64,000 bases of DNA, taken from the NCBI GenBank assembly GCA_021401465.1, contig JADDMT010000004.1, positions 186,001-250,000 of the forward strand, written 5' to 3'. This DNA comes from Teratosphaeria epicoccoides. Lineage: Eukaryota > Ascomycota > Dothideomycetes > Mycosphaerellales > Teratosphaeriaceae. This document shows, in pieces, positions 43,582 through 54,798 of the stretch. A program made the position numbers and the translations under genes. Every line of letters begins with the position of its first letter. Positions within the stretch are counted from its first letter, which is position 1. Under the pieces are notes generated by a model. It saw nothing but the letters and a program-made list of their open reading frames with translations. It had not been told where the DNA came from and ran no database searches.

Positions 43582-44537
43582 TCACGCCCTCTCTGCCATA
43601 CAAAATGCGTTCGAGTCTGTGACGAAACCCATGTTCGTTGCAACATTATAGTCGCAAACCTCTTTCGCGCCGAGAACACTGGTCATGGTGCCCGCACAGT
43701 CGCCGATGAGGATGCAGTCCCAGCCCCAGCTGTACGCGTCCGTGAGTGTCCCGAGCAGACACTGATCGGTATTCACGCCAGCAAACAGCAATGTCTTCTT
43801 GCCAGACCCCCGCAGCCACTTGTGCATCGGCAGATCTGGCGACCAGAGTCCGGACATCCTGGCTTTGTCAAATCGCACGTCCTCTGGCGTCACGTACTCC
43901 TTCAACGGGTCGTAGATGTCTGCGTTCCATGTGTCTTGAAACAAGCACCGCTCGCCGCCTTGCTCTTTTGGTAGCATTGCGCCCAGCCCTATATGCCAGC
44001 CGTGCCCTTTCTCGTGCGCCAAAGCTTTATTGAACCCTCTCGTCACTGCTGGTGGCATGACTTTGAGGTCGTGATCCGTGATACCCCAGTTCAGCCAACA
44101 GACTTGGATGCCTTCTTTTCTGCACTTCTCAATCACCTTGACTAACGGCTGGATCGTCTTGATGCCTTCTGAATGGTCGCGGAAAGAAGGGTGAATGAAG
44201 AAATTCTGCATATCAATGATCACAAGCAAGGTCTGTGCCGGATCGATCAAGACGCCTCTATGGTTCCTAATGCCGTCGTCCGCGTCGACTATCAGTTTGC
44301 GCTTGCTGCCTCTCGAAAGATCGAATCTGCGGGTGGATGGGTTGTAAAACCACTGGTCATCACCGCCTGTTGGAAAGCCATCAGCGCATATTCGAGAGTG
44401 AGTCGACTGGACAGCATCCAGAGTACTTGTTATGTACCAAAGGCCACATGGTCGTCCGTGTTGTGCTCGACCTCGATGGCCGGGTCGGTACAGATGATGC
44501 CGTTGATGTGCTCGACCTCGATCGCTGATGGGGCCAT
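43582..44537 (-). CDS. Isochorismatase-family cysteine hydrolase
   Basis: Exons 44537..44438 and 44366..43582 give 294 residues; the 71-bp intron (GTACAT...CAACAG) joins HVAFG to GDDQWFYNPSTR. The cysteine-hydrolase fold has the three catalytic residues in place: Asp near 84 (VIIDMQNFF), Lys near 200 (FDKARMSGL) and Cys near 235 (GVNTDQCLLGT). Relatives hydrolyse isochorismate, nicotinamide or N-carbamoyl substrates; the substrate here is not readable. No signal peptide. The N-terminal exon contains a repeated AIEVEH segment made by a 15-bp direct repeat. The gene is divergent from dnm1, with 855 bp between start codons. Confidence 0.88.
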
Positions 44538-45392
44538 TGGGTCGGCGCGCCTTTGAGTCAAGTGCTGCGACGTCTGATGTTGTGTAGCTGGAGTTTTGCG
44601 TGAGCACGCGATCAGGGTTGTTCGCATGTAAGGGGCTCCTTGGTCGTAATAAGCGTGTACGAACTTAGTCCGTACATGTGCAGTCAAAAGATAGGAGCGA
44701 GTAGTGAACAAGAGTGAGACTAAGGCTGCAAAACGGACGTGTTGAGTTATTGAGTTGGCTTATCTTTCTGCCTCTGATAGTGGTCCCCTCGATCGCTTGG
44801 ATAATGAGGGCATGTGCACAACAACCCCGCGCTTGATTGGCGGCCGTGTCCCCTCCGATAATCTTGGGCCCCCGTCGGTGCCCATTATTATTGTACGCTG
44901 TATCGTAAATAGACGTGGTGGCGGATGAAGTCGTGGATTCGTGACAGATGAAGAGAGCTAGATGGCAATTGCAATTGACGCTTGATTGAAAGAGGAAGGA
45001 GCGCATGCGAAAATTACGCGCAATGACGAACATGGACGGGAATGCTGAATCGGCGAAAGGCAAAACAAAAGCCCGCCCATCGCGCGCTCAGACCAGGGCA
45101 GCATTGTTTACTGCGAGAGAAGCGGGATCGGTTCGCGAGTGACGGAGGTCTGGTCCGTCGTCACTGTCCCAGGCCCTGCGCACGATTGCTTTCACCTACA
45201 GCGCGTCATCCCAAGCTATCGCATGTGCATCACGAGGACCAACATCGGAGTCAGTAGGCCAGACCACTCGAGCTGCAGAGGAAACATCACCAGGGAAGCC
45301 GGCTGTAAGCCAGCGCTTTCTTGATCCCTGGCCGCTGCGTCTGTGTGACAGTGATCGCAAACATAGTGGAAAGGCAGTGCAGCCATATCACG
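44538..45392. other. Divergent intergenic region (hydrolase / dnm1)
   Basis: About 855 bp expected to contain both promoters. AT-richer around 44870-44960. No ORF with support. Confidence 0.5.
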
Positions 45393-47899
45393 ATGGCATC
45401 TCTCGGCGACGAGCTCCTCGGGGTCGTCAACAAGCTCCAGGATCTCGTCTTCAACACCATCGGTGCGCCTCGTTCACACTTGCATGGCGCAGGCCTCACA
45501 TGCACACCTCCAGCTGCTAACATTTCCCATCAGGCAATGATAGCCTCGATCTTCCGCAAATAGTGGTCGTCGGCTCGCAATCCTCCGGCAAGTCTTCAGT
45601 GCTCGAGAACGTTGTTGGACGAGATTTTCTACCTCGAGGTAGCGGCATTGTAACCCGAAGACCACTCATCCTGCAGCTCATCAACGTACCGTCTGAGCGA
45701 GGCGACAAGGCGAGCGATCACGAAGTGCATATCCCGCACACTCCAGCGTCCGTGGCAGGTCAGGACGAGTTCGCAGAGTTCAACCACATCCCCGGGAGGA
45801 GGTTTTACGACTTTGCTGAAGTCAGAAGAGAGATTGAGAATGAGACAGCAAGAATAGCAGGGAACAACAAGGGCATCAACAGACAGCCGATCAACCTGAA
45901 AGTCTACAGCCCGCATGTGTTGAGCTTGACGTTGGTTGACCTGCCAGGGTTGACCAAGGTGCCAATTGGAGACCAGCCCACAGACATCGAGAAGCAGACA
46001 CGAACATTGATCTCGGAATACATCGCCAAGCCCAACAGTATCATACTTGCCGTCTCGCCTGCGAATGTGGACATCGTGAACTCTGAAGCACTGAAGTTGG
46101 CAAGGCATGTAGATCCCACAGGCAAGAGGACGATCGGTGTACTCACCAAGATCGACCTCATGGACCATGGCACTAATGCACTGGATATTCTCTCCGGACG
46201 TGTGTACCCTCTCAAGCTTGGGTTCATCGGCGTGGTCAACCGGTCACAGCAAGATATCCAGATCAACAAGCCAATGTCTGAAGCACTTGCCGCAGAACGG
46301 GAATTTTTCAGGATGCACCCTGCGTACCGGAATATCGCTTCGAGATGTGGCACACAATATCTGGCAAAGACGTTAAACCAAACGCTAATGACCCACATTC
46401 GTGAACGACTACCTGATATCAAAGCACGACTGAACACGTTGATGGGCCAGACGCAGCAGGAGCTTGCATCTTACGGGACAGAGGCCTTCACAGGCAAGGA
46501 ACACAGAGGAAGTCTGATATTGCAGCTCATGACGCGTTTCGCCACATCGTTCATCTCATCCATCGACGGTACATCCTCGGAGATCAGCACGAAGGAGCTC
46601 TGCGGTGGCGCACGGATATACTACATTTTTAACTCGGTATTTGGCAATTCTCTAGAGTCCATTGACCCTACACACAACTTGTCGACTTTGGACATCCGGA
46701 CAGCAATCAGAAACTCTACTGGTCCGCGACCCTCGCTCTTCGTACCCGAGCTCGCCTTCGACCTGCTTGTTAAACCCCAGATCAAGCTCTTGGAGATGCC
46801 GAGTCAACGGTGTGTCGAGCTTGTGTACGAAGAGCTCATCAAGATCTGCCACACTTGTGGCTCAACCGAGCTTACGCGGTATCCGAGACTGCAAGGCAAG
46901 CTCATCGAAGTGGTATCAGATCTCTTACGAGAGCGATTGGGACCGAGCAGCTCCTACGTCGAGAGCTTGATATCCATTCAGCGTGCATACATCAACACCA
47001 ACCATCCAAACTTCCTTGGTGCTGCCGCTGCCATGAGCTCAGTCATGCAAGACAAGCATGAACGTGAAAAGAAGGCCGCAGCTGCAGAGGAGAAGCGGAA
47101 GCGCGAAGCGAGGAGACGAAAGGAACTCGCCATCCACGGTGCCGATACTCCTGAGGATGAGGACGAAGATGCACATGGTCAGAACACAGTGTTGCCGATG
47201 CATCCGCAGAAGACGAAAGAAACACGCAGTATGTCTCCTGCTATTGGCCGCGATGGGCATAGATTAGGCACAGCGGCTCCAGTGAACGGAGCAGCAGGTG
47301 GAGGCAGGGACTCATTTTTGAATTATTTCTTCGGCAAAGAGAACGGTCCCACTTCTGGCGCCTTGCCAGGGCAGAACCATGCAGGGGCCACACCAACAAT
47401 TCCTGGCGGCCGTCACGTCAGCCAAAACATCGAGCCGTCGATTACAGCAAGCTTCCGAAGACCAGAAGCACGACCTATGCATCGGCCGGAGCCTGTCGTT
47501 GAGGACTCTTACCTGATTGAGGACAATGTTTTGGTAAGTTCAAGCATGACATCAGGCTCTTGTCGGCATGTAATGACCTGTGCACAGGACGACCCATCGG
47601 GTCCAGCACTCACCGAGCGCGAACAACTAGAGACCGAGCTCATTCGCCGCCTCATCAGCAACTACTTCAACATTGTACGTGAAACCATCGCGGATCAAGT
47701 ACCAAAAGCCATCATGCACCTACTTGTCAACCACAGCAAAGATAGCGTGCAAAATCGGCTCGTGTCTGAACTGTACAAGGAGACAATGTTTGAGGAGCTG
47801 CTCTACGAGGATGACGCAGTGCGACAAGAACGTGAGAAGTGCCAGAAACTCCTCGACACTTACAAAGAGGCCAGCAAGATCATTGGCGAAGTTTTGTAA
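45393..47899 (+). CDS. dnm1: Dnm1: dynamin-related GTPase of mitochondrial/peroxisomal division
   Basis: Exons 45393..45462, 45534..47533 and 47588..47899 give 793 residues. Exon 1 (MASLGDELLGVVNKLQD) is split from the P-loop exon by a 71-bp intron with donor GTGCGC; the second intron (54 bp) is in frame and stop-free. The GTPase domain shows GSQSSGKS (37-44), the switch Thr in GIVTRRPL, DLPG and TKID. The stalk contains CVELVYEELIKICHTCGS and RERLGPSSSYVESLISIQ, and the insert has DSFLNYFFGKENG, typical of Dnm1, not Vps1. The C-terminus is the GED (ELIRRLISNYFNIVRETIAD to KEASKIIGEVL). It self-assembles on mitochondria and peroxisomes and constricts them. No PH or proline-rich domain, as expected for this class. 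Confidence 0.95.
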
Positions 47900-49367
47900 G
47901 GTCGGTCGACCGAGTCGTTCCGATTGTACGCGTTGTGAAGTGATGGCATTTGTCACTTGCTTCTTGGGTCTTGTAAAAAGATCATCTCTGCTTAGATTGA
48001 TGTTACGTGTGTACATCAGCGCCGGCGAAGTTAGTTGCATTGGCGGGAAGACAATCAGAGAAATCAGGCGCGGCGTCAAGGTACCCTGCTCTGTACTCTC
48101 AGTTCACGAGCAGGGTAACAGGTGGTTCGTTCTGCTGGCGTGGCTGTAAGGCGTACTTTTTGTATGGATAGAATACCGATACGATCTTGTGTATAGTATG
48201 CTTTACTCCTTTCAGCCCTGGCAGTCACGTGTTGAGGCGCAGATGTCATACATTGATGTGATTGCGGCGATGGTGTTGAGACCGATGAGGAGGCGTCAGC
48301 TGCCTGGATCCCGTTTACTCACAGAACCTGACATTATTCGACTGTGTGCTTCTGATTGCGCCATCCTGAGCTCGATCCTTTTCCACTTCCGTGCGGGTTC
48401 GACTGGCTCTATGCTTACACGTAAGAGCATCGAGCGTACCTTCCATTTTCGCTGCGCACGAAGGACCGCATCTTGACTGATTCGACGAAGCTCAACCGAG
48501 ATGCACCACAGCTACTACCTACTTTGCGACTTGCTCTCCAGAGTATGCCGAACAGATTTTGCCCACATCGAGGGCGGCAGAAGGACGACAGAATACTGGC
48601 AACCCCAAGGAATGTCCTTCAGAGGCATATCAAGGACTTCTACCGCCTCCTACTCGGTCAAATTGTGGAAGAATCGATACTGTGTGGTCTTTTCTGGACT
48701 TGGATGACCTTTGCATGGGCGTTCGGAGATCTTACGTGTACGGAGGGCTGCTAGTAAAGCAACACTTTGCGCATTTTGCTGCGACGCTACGCTTCCTGCG
48801 AAGATTTACCGGGTCGCAGGCTGCTTGAGCATCAATCAATGCTTGGGAGCGGGAACTGATTTCGATTTTCCAGCAACTTTCCAAATTTGCTTGTACGTGC
48901 AACATCATGTTGTCTCCAAGCCGACCACCAGCGACCGCCAACCTGGCAGGCCACAGACCGTCAACACGAGCGCCGATGTCGTGCTGCTCAATGCATCCTC
49001 GTGGCATGCATTGCAGTCGTCTCCGCCATTGGTACAGCTCAGCCGGCTAGCAAGACAATATATTGGTCACGGCCACATGTCTCTAGTGGCCATTGATCCA
49101 GCTCGCGTGACCGAGAGACATGCTCAATGTTATGGCTGATGACATGCGGGCTGAGCAAACGTGTCGAAGAGCCAGTTGACAATAGTCACCACGTCAGCGG
49201 CATTGGTTCGCACGGATGATCAGACACGAGGCACAAGTATGTCTAGCTTGTCCTGTTCACTTCCTGTGCTACTTCAACCAGCATCAGAAGGCATCATAAA
49301 TTGATTCGCCAAACATATCAATCCTATTCTCAGCAGACGCGAGACCGCTCGTACATCCCACCATCTT
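47900..49367. other. Intergenic region, nothing recognised
   Basis: About 1.5 kb between two plus-strand genes. Several short overlapping frames occur around 48500-49100 but show no coding character. No repeat or RNA gene recognised. Confidence 0.5.
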
Positions 49368-50228
49368 ATGCAATCAGCGCCCCAAGGCTGGCGTGCCGAG
49401 GACGGTTACCAATACGACCCAAGCCCTCCTCCGCCTCTAAAGCCCATGATGTTCTGCTACCCGCCACCTCCTCTCTGCCTCCCAGGCCCACTTGGTCTCT
49501 TCAGCATCAACATCGGATTGCCGCCACCACCAAAGGTGGAGGTACAGGTCGACTGCACGCCCAAGTCAGGCAAGGCTTCCGAAGCTCCTGTGAAGCCCAA
49601 GGACGCGTCCATCAAGGAAATCAAGATCCCGCCGCCGCCGCCGAAGCCGGAGAAGAAAGATGAAGCGAAGGCAGAGAAGAAGGAGGAGTCGGAGGAGAAG
49701 AAGACGAATTTGTGCAAGCCGCCGTCTATGCCTCCGGGTGCGAATTACATGTTTCCTGCTCAGGACGAGCATACGCAGATCAATATTTTCAGGAAGGCTG
49801 CGAAAGTCTGGGACCCGAAGTACAAGGGCGTCAAGCTGTGCGCCACTTTCCATATCCATTCCTTGGAATCAATGCTAACTCGTGCCAGCGGTTTCAAAAT
49901 GTTCACAGTCGACACCTCCAAGACCGTCAAGTCTATGATCGAGCACGTCAGAGCAGACGCCAGACCCGCCGATGTCGAGCTTGCGGAATTCTGCAAAGGC
50001 TGGGCCGCTACTGAGGTGCTGGAAGGTGGCAGTAGTACTTGGTTCAAGGTTTGTAGTCTGTATGTGTGTAGTGCGTTGCGTTGCTGGAAGCTGACTTGAG
50101 TCTTATTCAAGGGGACCACGATTGAGTATACGAATGACAAGGCGAAGGGCACGCTGAAGAGTATGGGGTGGGATAAGAAGAGGGGGACGGATTTGCCGCC
50201 GGTCTGGGTTTGTGTGCACAAGGTCTGA
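49368..50228 (+). CDS. Pro/Lys-rich protein with a small folded C-terminal domain, function unknown
   Basis: Proposed exons 49368..49837, 49889..50048 and 50112..50228 give 248 residues. Intron 1 (51 bp) has donor GTGCGC, as in dnm1, and branch GCTAAC; intron 2 (63 bp) has donor GTTTGT. Both joins keep phase and give KGVKLGFKMFTVDTSKTVK and STWFKGTTIEYTNDKAKG. Residues 1-115 are Pro-rich then Lys/Glu-rich (PPPPPKPEKKDEAKAEKKEE). Residues about 130-248 are ordered, with helices and strands ending in DLPPVWVCVHKV. No signal peptide. I recognise this only as a hypothetical protein type of filamentous fungi. An alternative intron 1 donor (GTACAA, 14 residues shorter or so) cannot be excluded. Confidence 0.7.
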
Positions 50229-50779
50229 GGTGGAGAGTGGGACGGAGATGTGTGGGTTGTATGGCACGTGCTGTGTTTGCGGAAGCCCTGTGGCGGATTA
50301 TGGCTTGGGTTCCAATGGTGGCAAATACTGGTTTTGAGCCCCAACGGCGTGTTGGTGGATCGAACACTGACGAGAGACCTCTTGAAGATGATGTGTTAGA
50401 TAGCTGATGTGTGATTGTTCGGAGTCTTCGATGATAGTTGTTGGACCTTGTTCGATCTGCAAGGCTTTTGGAGACCTTCCGATACTGCCGACTTGTGTGA
50501 GGATGCGTGTGACACCCGTGATCCAGATTCCTGACACAGCGTTACCTGAGCTTCCTATCAACTCACACAGGCAGGCGCTCGGGGTGAGTTGAGAGGCAGC
50601 TGCTGCAATTACTTGCAGTCACAAGCGCGAGACCCAAATGACACGCGATCATCGAAAACGACGCCAATGTGTTCTCACACGCTACCCCCAAAGGATATCT
50701 CAAACATATTGACCATGCTCACACAAACGCTCAGCCGCTCACTCATCACTGTTCAACTCAAACCCCCGCTTTCCTTCCC
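50229..50779. other. Convergent intergenic region, nothing recognised
   Basis: About 550 bp between the ends of the Pro/Lys-rich gene and the kelch gene. No element was seen. Confidence 0.5.
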
Positions 50780-53233
50780 TCAATCTCTATTGATCACTCT
50801 CAAGCTCCTCCTGGGATTCAACACAACCCCCACAAACGTCGGCTCATGATCCACAAGCAAATTATCCGTACTACTCCCGTTACTATCCCTCCTCACCTCC
50901 CCATACCCAGGCCTCGACCTCGCGCCACTCGAGCTCGTCTGGGCGGCGCTCCTGCCTCCATAGCTCTCGTTCTGGCTCGCACTTTCCGAAGGATATGCAG
51001 CGTCCGCAAGTCGACGTCTCTCATCGCTCGTCTTGTTGGAGCTGTCCGATGCCAGCAAGCCGGCGAAGGCTGGAGTCTTCTCGCCACGAGCTTGGCGCTG
51101 CGCCATTTCGGCGTGGCGCTTGTAGAGCTGTAGTTCTTTGCGGTAGACGTAGAGACAGAAGGCTAGGTAGCACGCAAGGATGACGAGTAGGCCGCATACG
51201 ACTCCGACGACGATAGCTGCGATGTTTGGTCCGCTGCTTCCGCCGCTGCTTGAAGAGCCGCTGCTGCCGCGGCCGCTGCCAGATGATGCTGTCTCGGTTG
51301 CGGTGGAGCCGTCGGCGTTGGTGACAGTATAAGTGACGGGTGATCCAGTTGCCAGAAGGCCACCAGTCGCAGTTACGACTGGTCTGGTGATCGTGGCGCC
51401 ACCATTCGGGCCACCACCGATGACATCGATGACAATCTGGGGCACCGTATAACCGTATGAGCCTTCAAGACCTCCCGGGTTTGAGATATTGGCAATTTGG
51501 GCCGGCTGTTGGTTGAATGGATTGTCGGATCCAGTGGAGTTGGAGTCAGTGCTCGGAGTCGATGAGGAGCTACTCGCACTTGCAGTCTTCGTACCACTAC
51601 CAGACCCAGAGGAGGCCTCAGAGCCAGAGTTACCGTCATCTGTGCCACTGCTTCGCGCGGTGAACTGCTGTATCCATTCGACATTGCTCAGGTCGTATAC
51701 GTAAATGCCCGGACTTTCGCAACTCAGTTCATCTCCCACGTAGCCACCAACCATGACCATTTGTGCATCCCAAACACTGCACGTGTGACCAGAGCGTCCG
51801 TAGGGAACACTCTGATCACTCTGATCAACCTCAATCCAGGTAAACGAAGGCAAGGTGAGGATCCACATGTCGTTGTACTCAGTCTGATTGTCATACGGAA
51901 TGAGATTCTGTCCTCCAAACATGTAAATATTGGTAGAGCTGCCATCTGGTGCGCTTGCCGCAACAGCGCAAGGGTTCACGCGCACATTTGGAGTGGAGCC
52001 GGAGGTTGACTGCTTATACCAAGTGGAATTCGCAATGTCGTAAACGTCTATCTCGTTCATCTGAGTGAAAGTCTCATTCGTGCCACCAGCGAGAGCGAGA
52101 AGGATGCCTTGCTCTCCAAAACCAGGAACATAGATCAACAAGCCATCCGCACGATCCGTGAAACCGGCCGAATGCTGCAGCCCACCCTCGGTGATATTGC
52201 GATAAATGCCATTGGACCCAGCAGTCTTGCCGCTCGACAAAGCATCGACGGCATCATTAGTGTATCCAGGGTACGTGAACTCCAACAAAGATTGAAGATA
52301 GATCCTTGCTATGCTTTGAGACCATCCCTGAGTCGTGTATCCATCTTGATGCCCACCAAAATAGAAGCCTCGTCCAAGTGAGGGTACACTGACGCCCGCG
52401 CCTTCAGCTGCTCTTTGCACCGCCACACCATCATCCGGGGCGCTTTCGCCTGCGGACGTTGTGGGATTCTTGTGTTCGATCCACGATTGAGAGGAGATGT
52501 CGTATTCCCAAAGATTAAAAGCGGTGGGCGATTCTACAGGCTTCCAGGAGAACTCGCCACCGTACAAGTAGAGCGACTCGTGTGAGTTCCACAAATAACC
52601 AAGAGCGACGGGCGGAGGGCCAGAGGGTTGTGGAAGACCCGTCAAGGACGGCGACGCTATCTGCCAAGATTTTGTCAAGTCCAATGTGAGGAAGTCATTG
52701 TTCCAGGTGTTCTCTGTTTGACCAGCTGATGTGGACGCCTCGCCACCGTACAGATATAGCGTTCCATTCACGATAGCGGACTGCTGCGACCATCTGAAAC
52801 ACACATCTGTTGGGCTGTCTGATCTTATCGCAAGATGTGGACCGGTCCTGGTCGATGCATGTTGAGGTATCACACCTCCCGCCACGGGCTGAAGAGGCAA
52901 TGTCGCAGAATTTCCAAGCCAAGACATATCTCTTAGCAATGGTAACGCAATTGCAAGTAGCAACAACACTGTGCCTACGCAGTCCATAACCGGACGACTC
53001 GGAAGCAGCTTTGCGCAGGCAGGGGAAGGCATCGCGCGTGGCTCGTCATCCAGAATGTCCGCGTCCACCACGTCCGCGTCTTCGTCTCTGTCAACCACAC
53101 GCACGTCCTCCCAGCTCCGAAAGCGTACGCTCTGCGGTCTCTGTGTTCGAAAAGCGCTTCTCCTACTAGCAGGGCCAGAATAGTCAAGACCAACCTCGCG
53201 AAACACAGATCTCCGCCCAATCCTCTCCGCCAT
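50780..53233 (-). CDS. Membrane-anchored kelch-repeat protein
   Basis: 817 residues, intronless as read. An acidic N-terminal part of about 80 residues precedes a hydrophobic segment (VGTVLLLLAIALPLL) that may be a signal anchor. About 130-520 is a kelch beta-propeller with repeated LYLYGGE, LYLYGGEFSW, YFGGHQDG, NIYMFGGQN and MVMVGGYVGDE blades. A Ser/Thr/Gly-rich linker leads to a TM helix (IAAIVVGVVCGLLVILACYLAFCLYVYR) near 650-675, then a cytoplasmic tail of about 140 residues rich in Ser and Arg. The propeller would face the lumen or cell exterior. Such proteins in ascomycetes are linked to cell-surface or polarity roles, but none is proven for this one. An alternative start at the Met just before the first hydrophobic segment would give a normal signal peptide. 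Confidence 0.82.
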   Translation of the reverse strand: MAERIGRRSVFREVGLDYSGPASRRSAFRTQRPQSVRFRSWEDVRVVDRDEDADVVDADILDDEPRAMPSPACAKLLPSRPVMDCVGTVLLLLAIALPLLRDMSWLGNSATLPLQPVAGGVIPQHASTRTGPHLAIRSDSPTDVCFRWSQQSAIVNGTLYLYGGEASTSAGQTENTWNNDFLTLDLTKSWQIASPSLTGLPQPSGPPPVALGYLWNSHESLYLYGGEFSWKPVESPTAFNLWEYDISSQSWIEHKNPTTSAGESAPDDGVAVQRAAEGAGVSVPSLGRGFYFGGHQDGYTTQGWSQSIARIYLQSLLEFTYPGYTNDAVDALSSGKTAGSNGIYRNITEGGLQHSAGFTDRADGLLIYVPGFGEQGILLALAGGTNETFTQMNEIDVYDIANSTWYKQSTSGSTPNVRVNPCAVAASAPDGSSTNIYMFGGQNLIPYDNQTEYNDMWILTLPSFTWIEVDQSDQSVPYGRSGHTCSVWDAQMVMVGGYVGDELSCESPGIYVYDLSNVEWIQQFTARSSGTDDGNSGSEASSGSGSGTKTASASSSSSTPSTDSNSTGSDNPFNQQPAQIANISNPGGLEGSYGYTVPQIVIDVIGGGPNGGATITRPVVTATGGLLATGSPVTYTVTNADGSTATETASSGSGRGSSGSSSSGGSSGPNIAAIVVGVVCGLLVILACYLAFCLYVYRKELQLYKRHAEMAQRQARGEKTPAFAGLLASDSSNKTSDERRRLADAAYPSESASQNESYGGRSAAQTSSSGARSRPGYGEVRRDSNGSSTDNLLVDHEPTFVGVVLNPRRSLRVINRD

Positions 53234-54798
53234 ATCTAGGAAACCAGAACAACTGGTGCCACCAAAGAGGAGGTAAGCGTCGACAGAACGACTTTACGTC
53301 AATCTGTGGGCGCAGGCGACAGCGATAGGGGAGATGAGCTCGGCGTGGTACTAGGAGGTATGAACAGGGTTGCGACGCGACTGATTCGCCACAACCACGC
53401 GGTGCAGGGAGATTGGAGAAGAAGCGATGGCACCAGACTGCAGGAACAAGAATACGATCAACCTGTAGTACAACACGGGAGTATGCAATACCAACTGGAA
53501 TCTAGCTTGATCGTGCAGAGCACAGAGACTAGAGTGTCCTGCACACGCGCGGGAGTCCCTGCGATAGACCATAGATGATAGGTGATGGACGCTGTCAAGT
53601 ATGTCTTCCGCCATGAGCAGTAGTGATGAGCAGAAGGGCTGGTAGAACAGGGAAATTCGCGCAGCGCAATGAGGTCAGGAATCGTTAGGCGATGTTGCTG
53701 ACGTCCAAGCGAGCCGTACGTCGAGCGCTAACGAGCCGCGTCCGAGCATAGCGCGGAGTTACATCATGCCAAGCTGTTTTGCACGTGGCACCTTTTGTCG
53801 TGTCAGTGATCCGCTGATTTCGTGAAGCCTGTGCCTCCATAGATGAATACACCGGCGACGTCGACCGAAGGCGGAGCTGCTGCGGACCAGTTGCTTTGCA
53901 ACCGGCCGGATGGGTACACGGCGTACTTTACTGGCTTCATTAGCGCGGCGAATGCTACGTTGTACGTCTTCTTGCCTGATCTTGCTTTCCCTTGATGGTG
54001 TGGAGAGGCAGGCTGAGGGTTCGGGGCTTGGTCATGTAGCACGGAGTATCATTACGTTTTATCGGCGGTGCTGAGGTAACGGGTGTGAATGGGACGATGA
54101 CGGGTTCTGTTAATGGGATCTATGGGCTCGGGAGCCCTGCGGCGACGTTTTGTTCGGCGAACTTTACTATCAATCCTGTGGACTGGTGCTAGACAGGTAA
54201 CCTGATGTTGTGCTCGCCGGCAGATGTAACAGACTCAGCGTTCTGTCGTCGGCTAAGCGAGGATGTGGACGAGGTCGTTTGGTCTTATGCCGGGTGGATC
54301 TTCTGTAAAAGTCTCCGGCGTGAAAGACTGCGAAACACACAGCCCAGCTCTTCATCTCCTTTCTTTATTCCTGTTCCTTGGCGCCTGAGTTAATGAGTCA
54401 GCCTTATTGTCACTTGTCAGACAGACAAACACGGAGAAAAGCTGTCCCTCACGCGTTACATGTACTACATGTGCAGTGGTGATCGGTGTTGGAGAATCGC
54501 AGAGCCGGGTCGCTGAGACTGGCTGGGTCCGCGTGACTTCTTGCAGAACGTTGCGTCGGACATACAGGCAGTACAAGACGAGTAAGCGCTGCTGACATGC
54601 ATATGCCCCTTTCTCGCTTGAGGCTCGCAAAAGAACCAAACGCCTCCCAAGTACTCCACCAAATCCGCCGGTTCCAGCACTTGGACCGACCAATCGAGAA
54701 ACCAGCCGAATAGCAGAAGCGCGCAAGGATTGCTCCTATAATATCCATAATCGTTGACTCCATGAAATGCAAATCATGCCACACCCAACCGACGGGCA
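53234..54798. other. Intergenic region with a probable gene relic
   Basis: About 1.6 kb. Apart from the relic at 53843..54192 (annotated separately) no coding pattern, repeat or RNA gene was recognised. Confidence 0.45.
53843..54192 (+). pseudogene. Probable relic of a secreted/cell-surface protein gene
   Basis: Two protein-like pieces lie on the plus strand in different frames. The first (53843..53995, 50 codons) contains NRPDGYTAYFTGFISAANAT and ends at a TGA. The second (54040..54192, 51 codons) contains GGAEVTGVNGTMTGSVNGIY and ends NFTINPVDWC plus stop. Both are rich in Gly, Asn, Thr and aromatic residues with N-glycosylation sequons, like an extracellular domain. No intron with good signals joins them: the only possible acceptor (GTAG, 54039) has no in-phase donor before the stop. 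The start of any gene is also missing. A decayed gene is the simplest reading; family not recognised. Confidence 0.35.
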
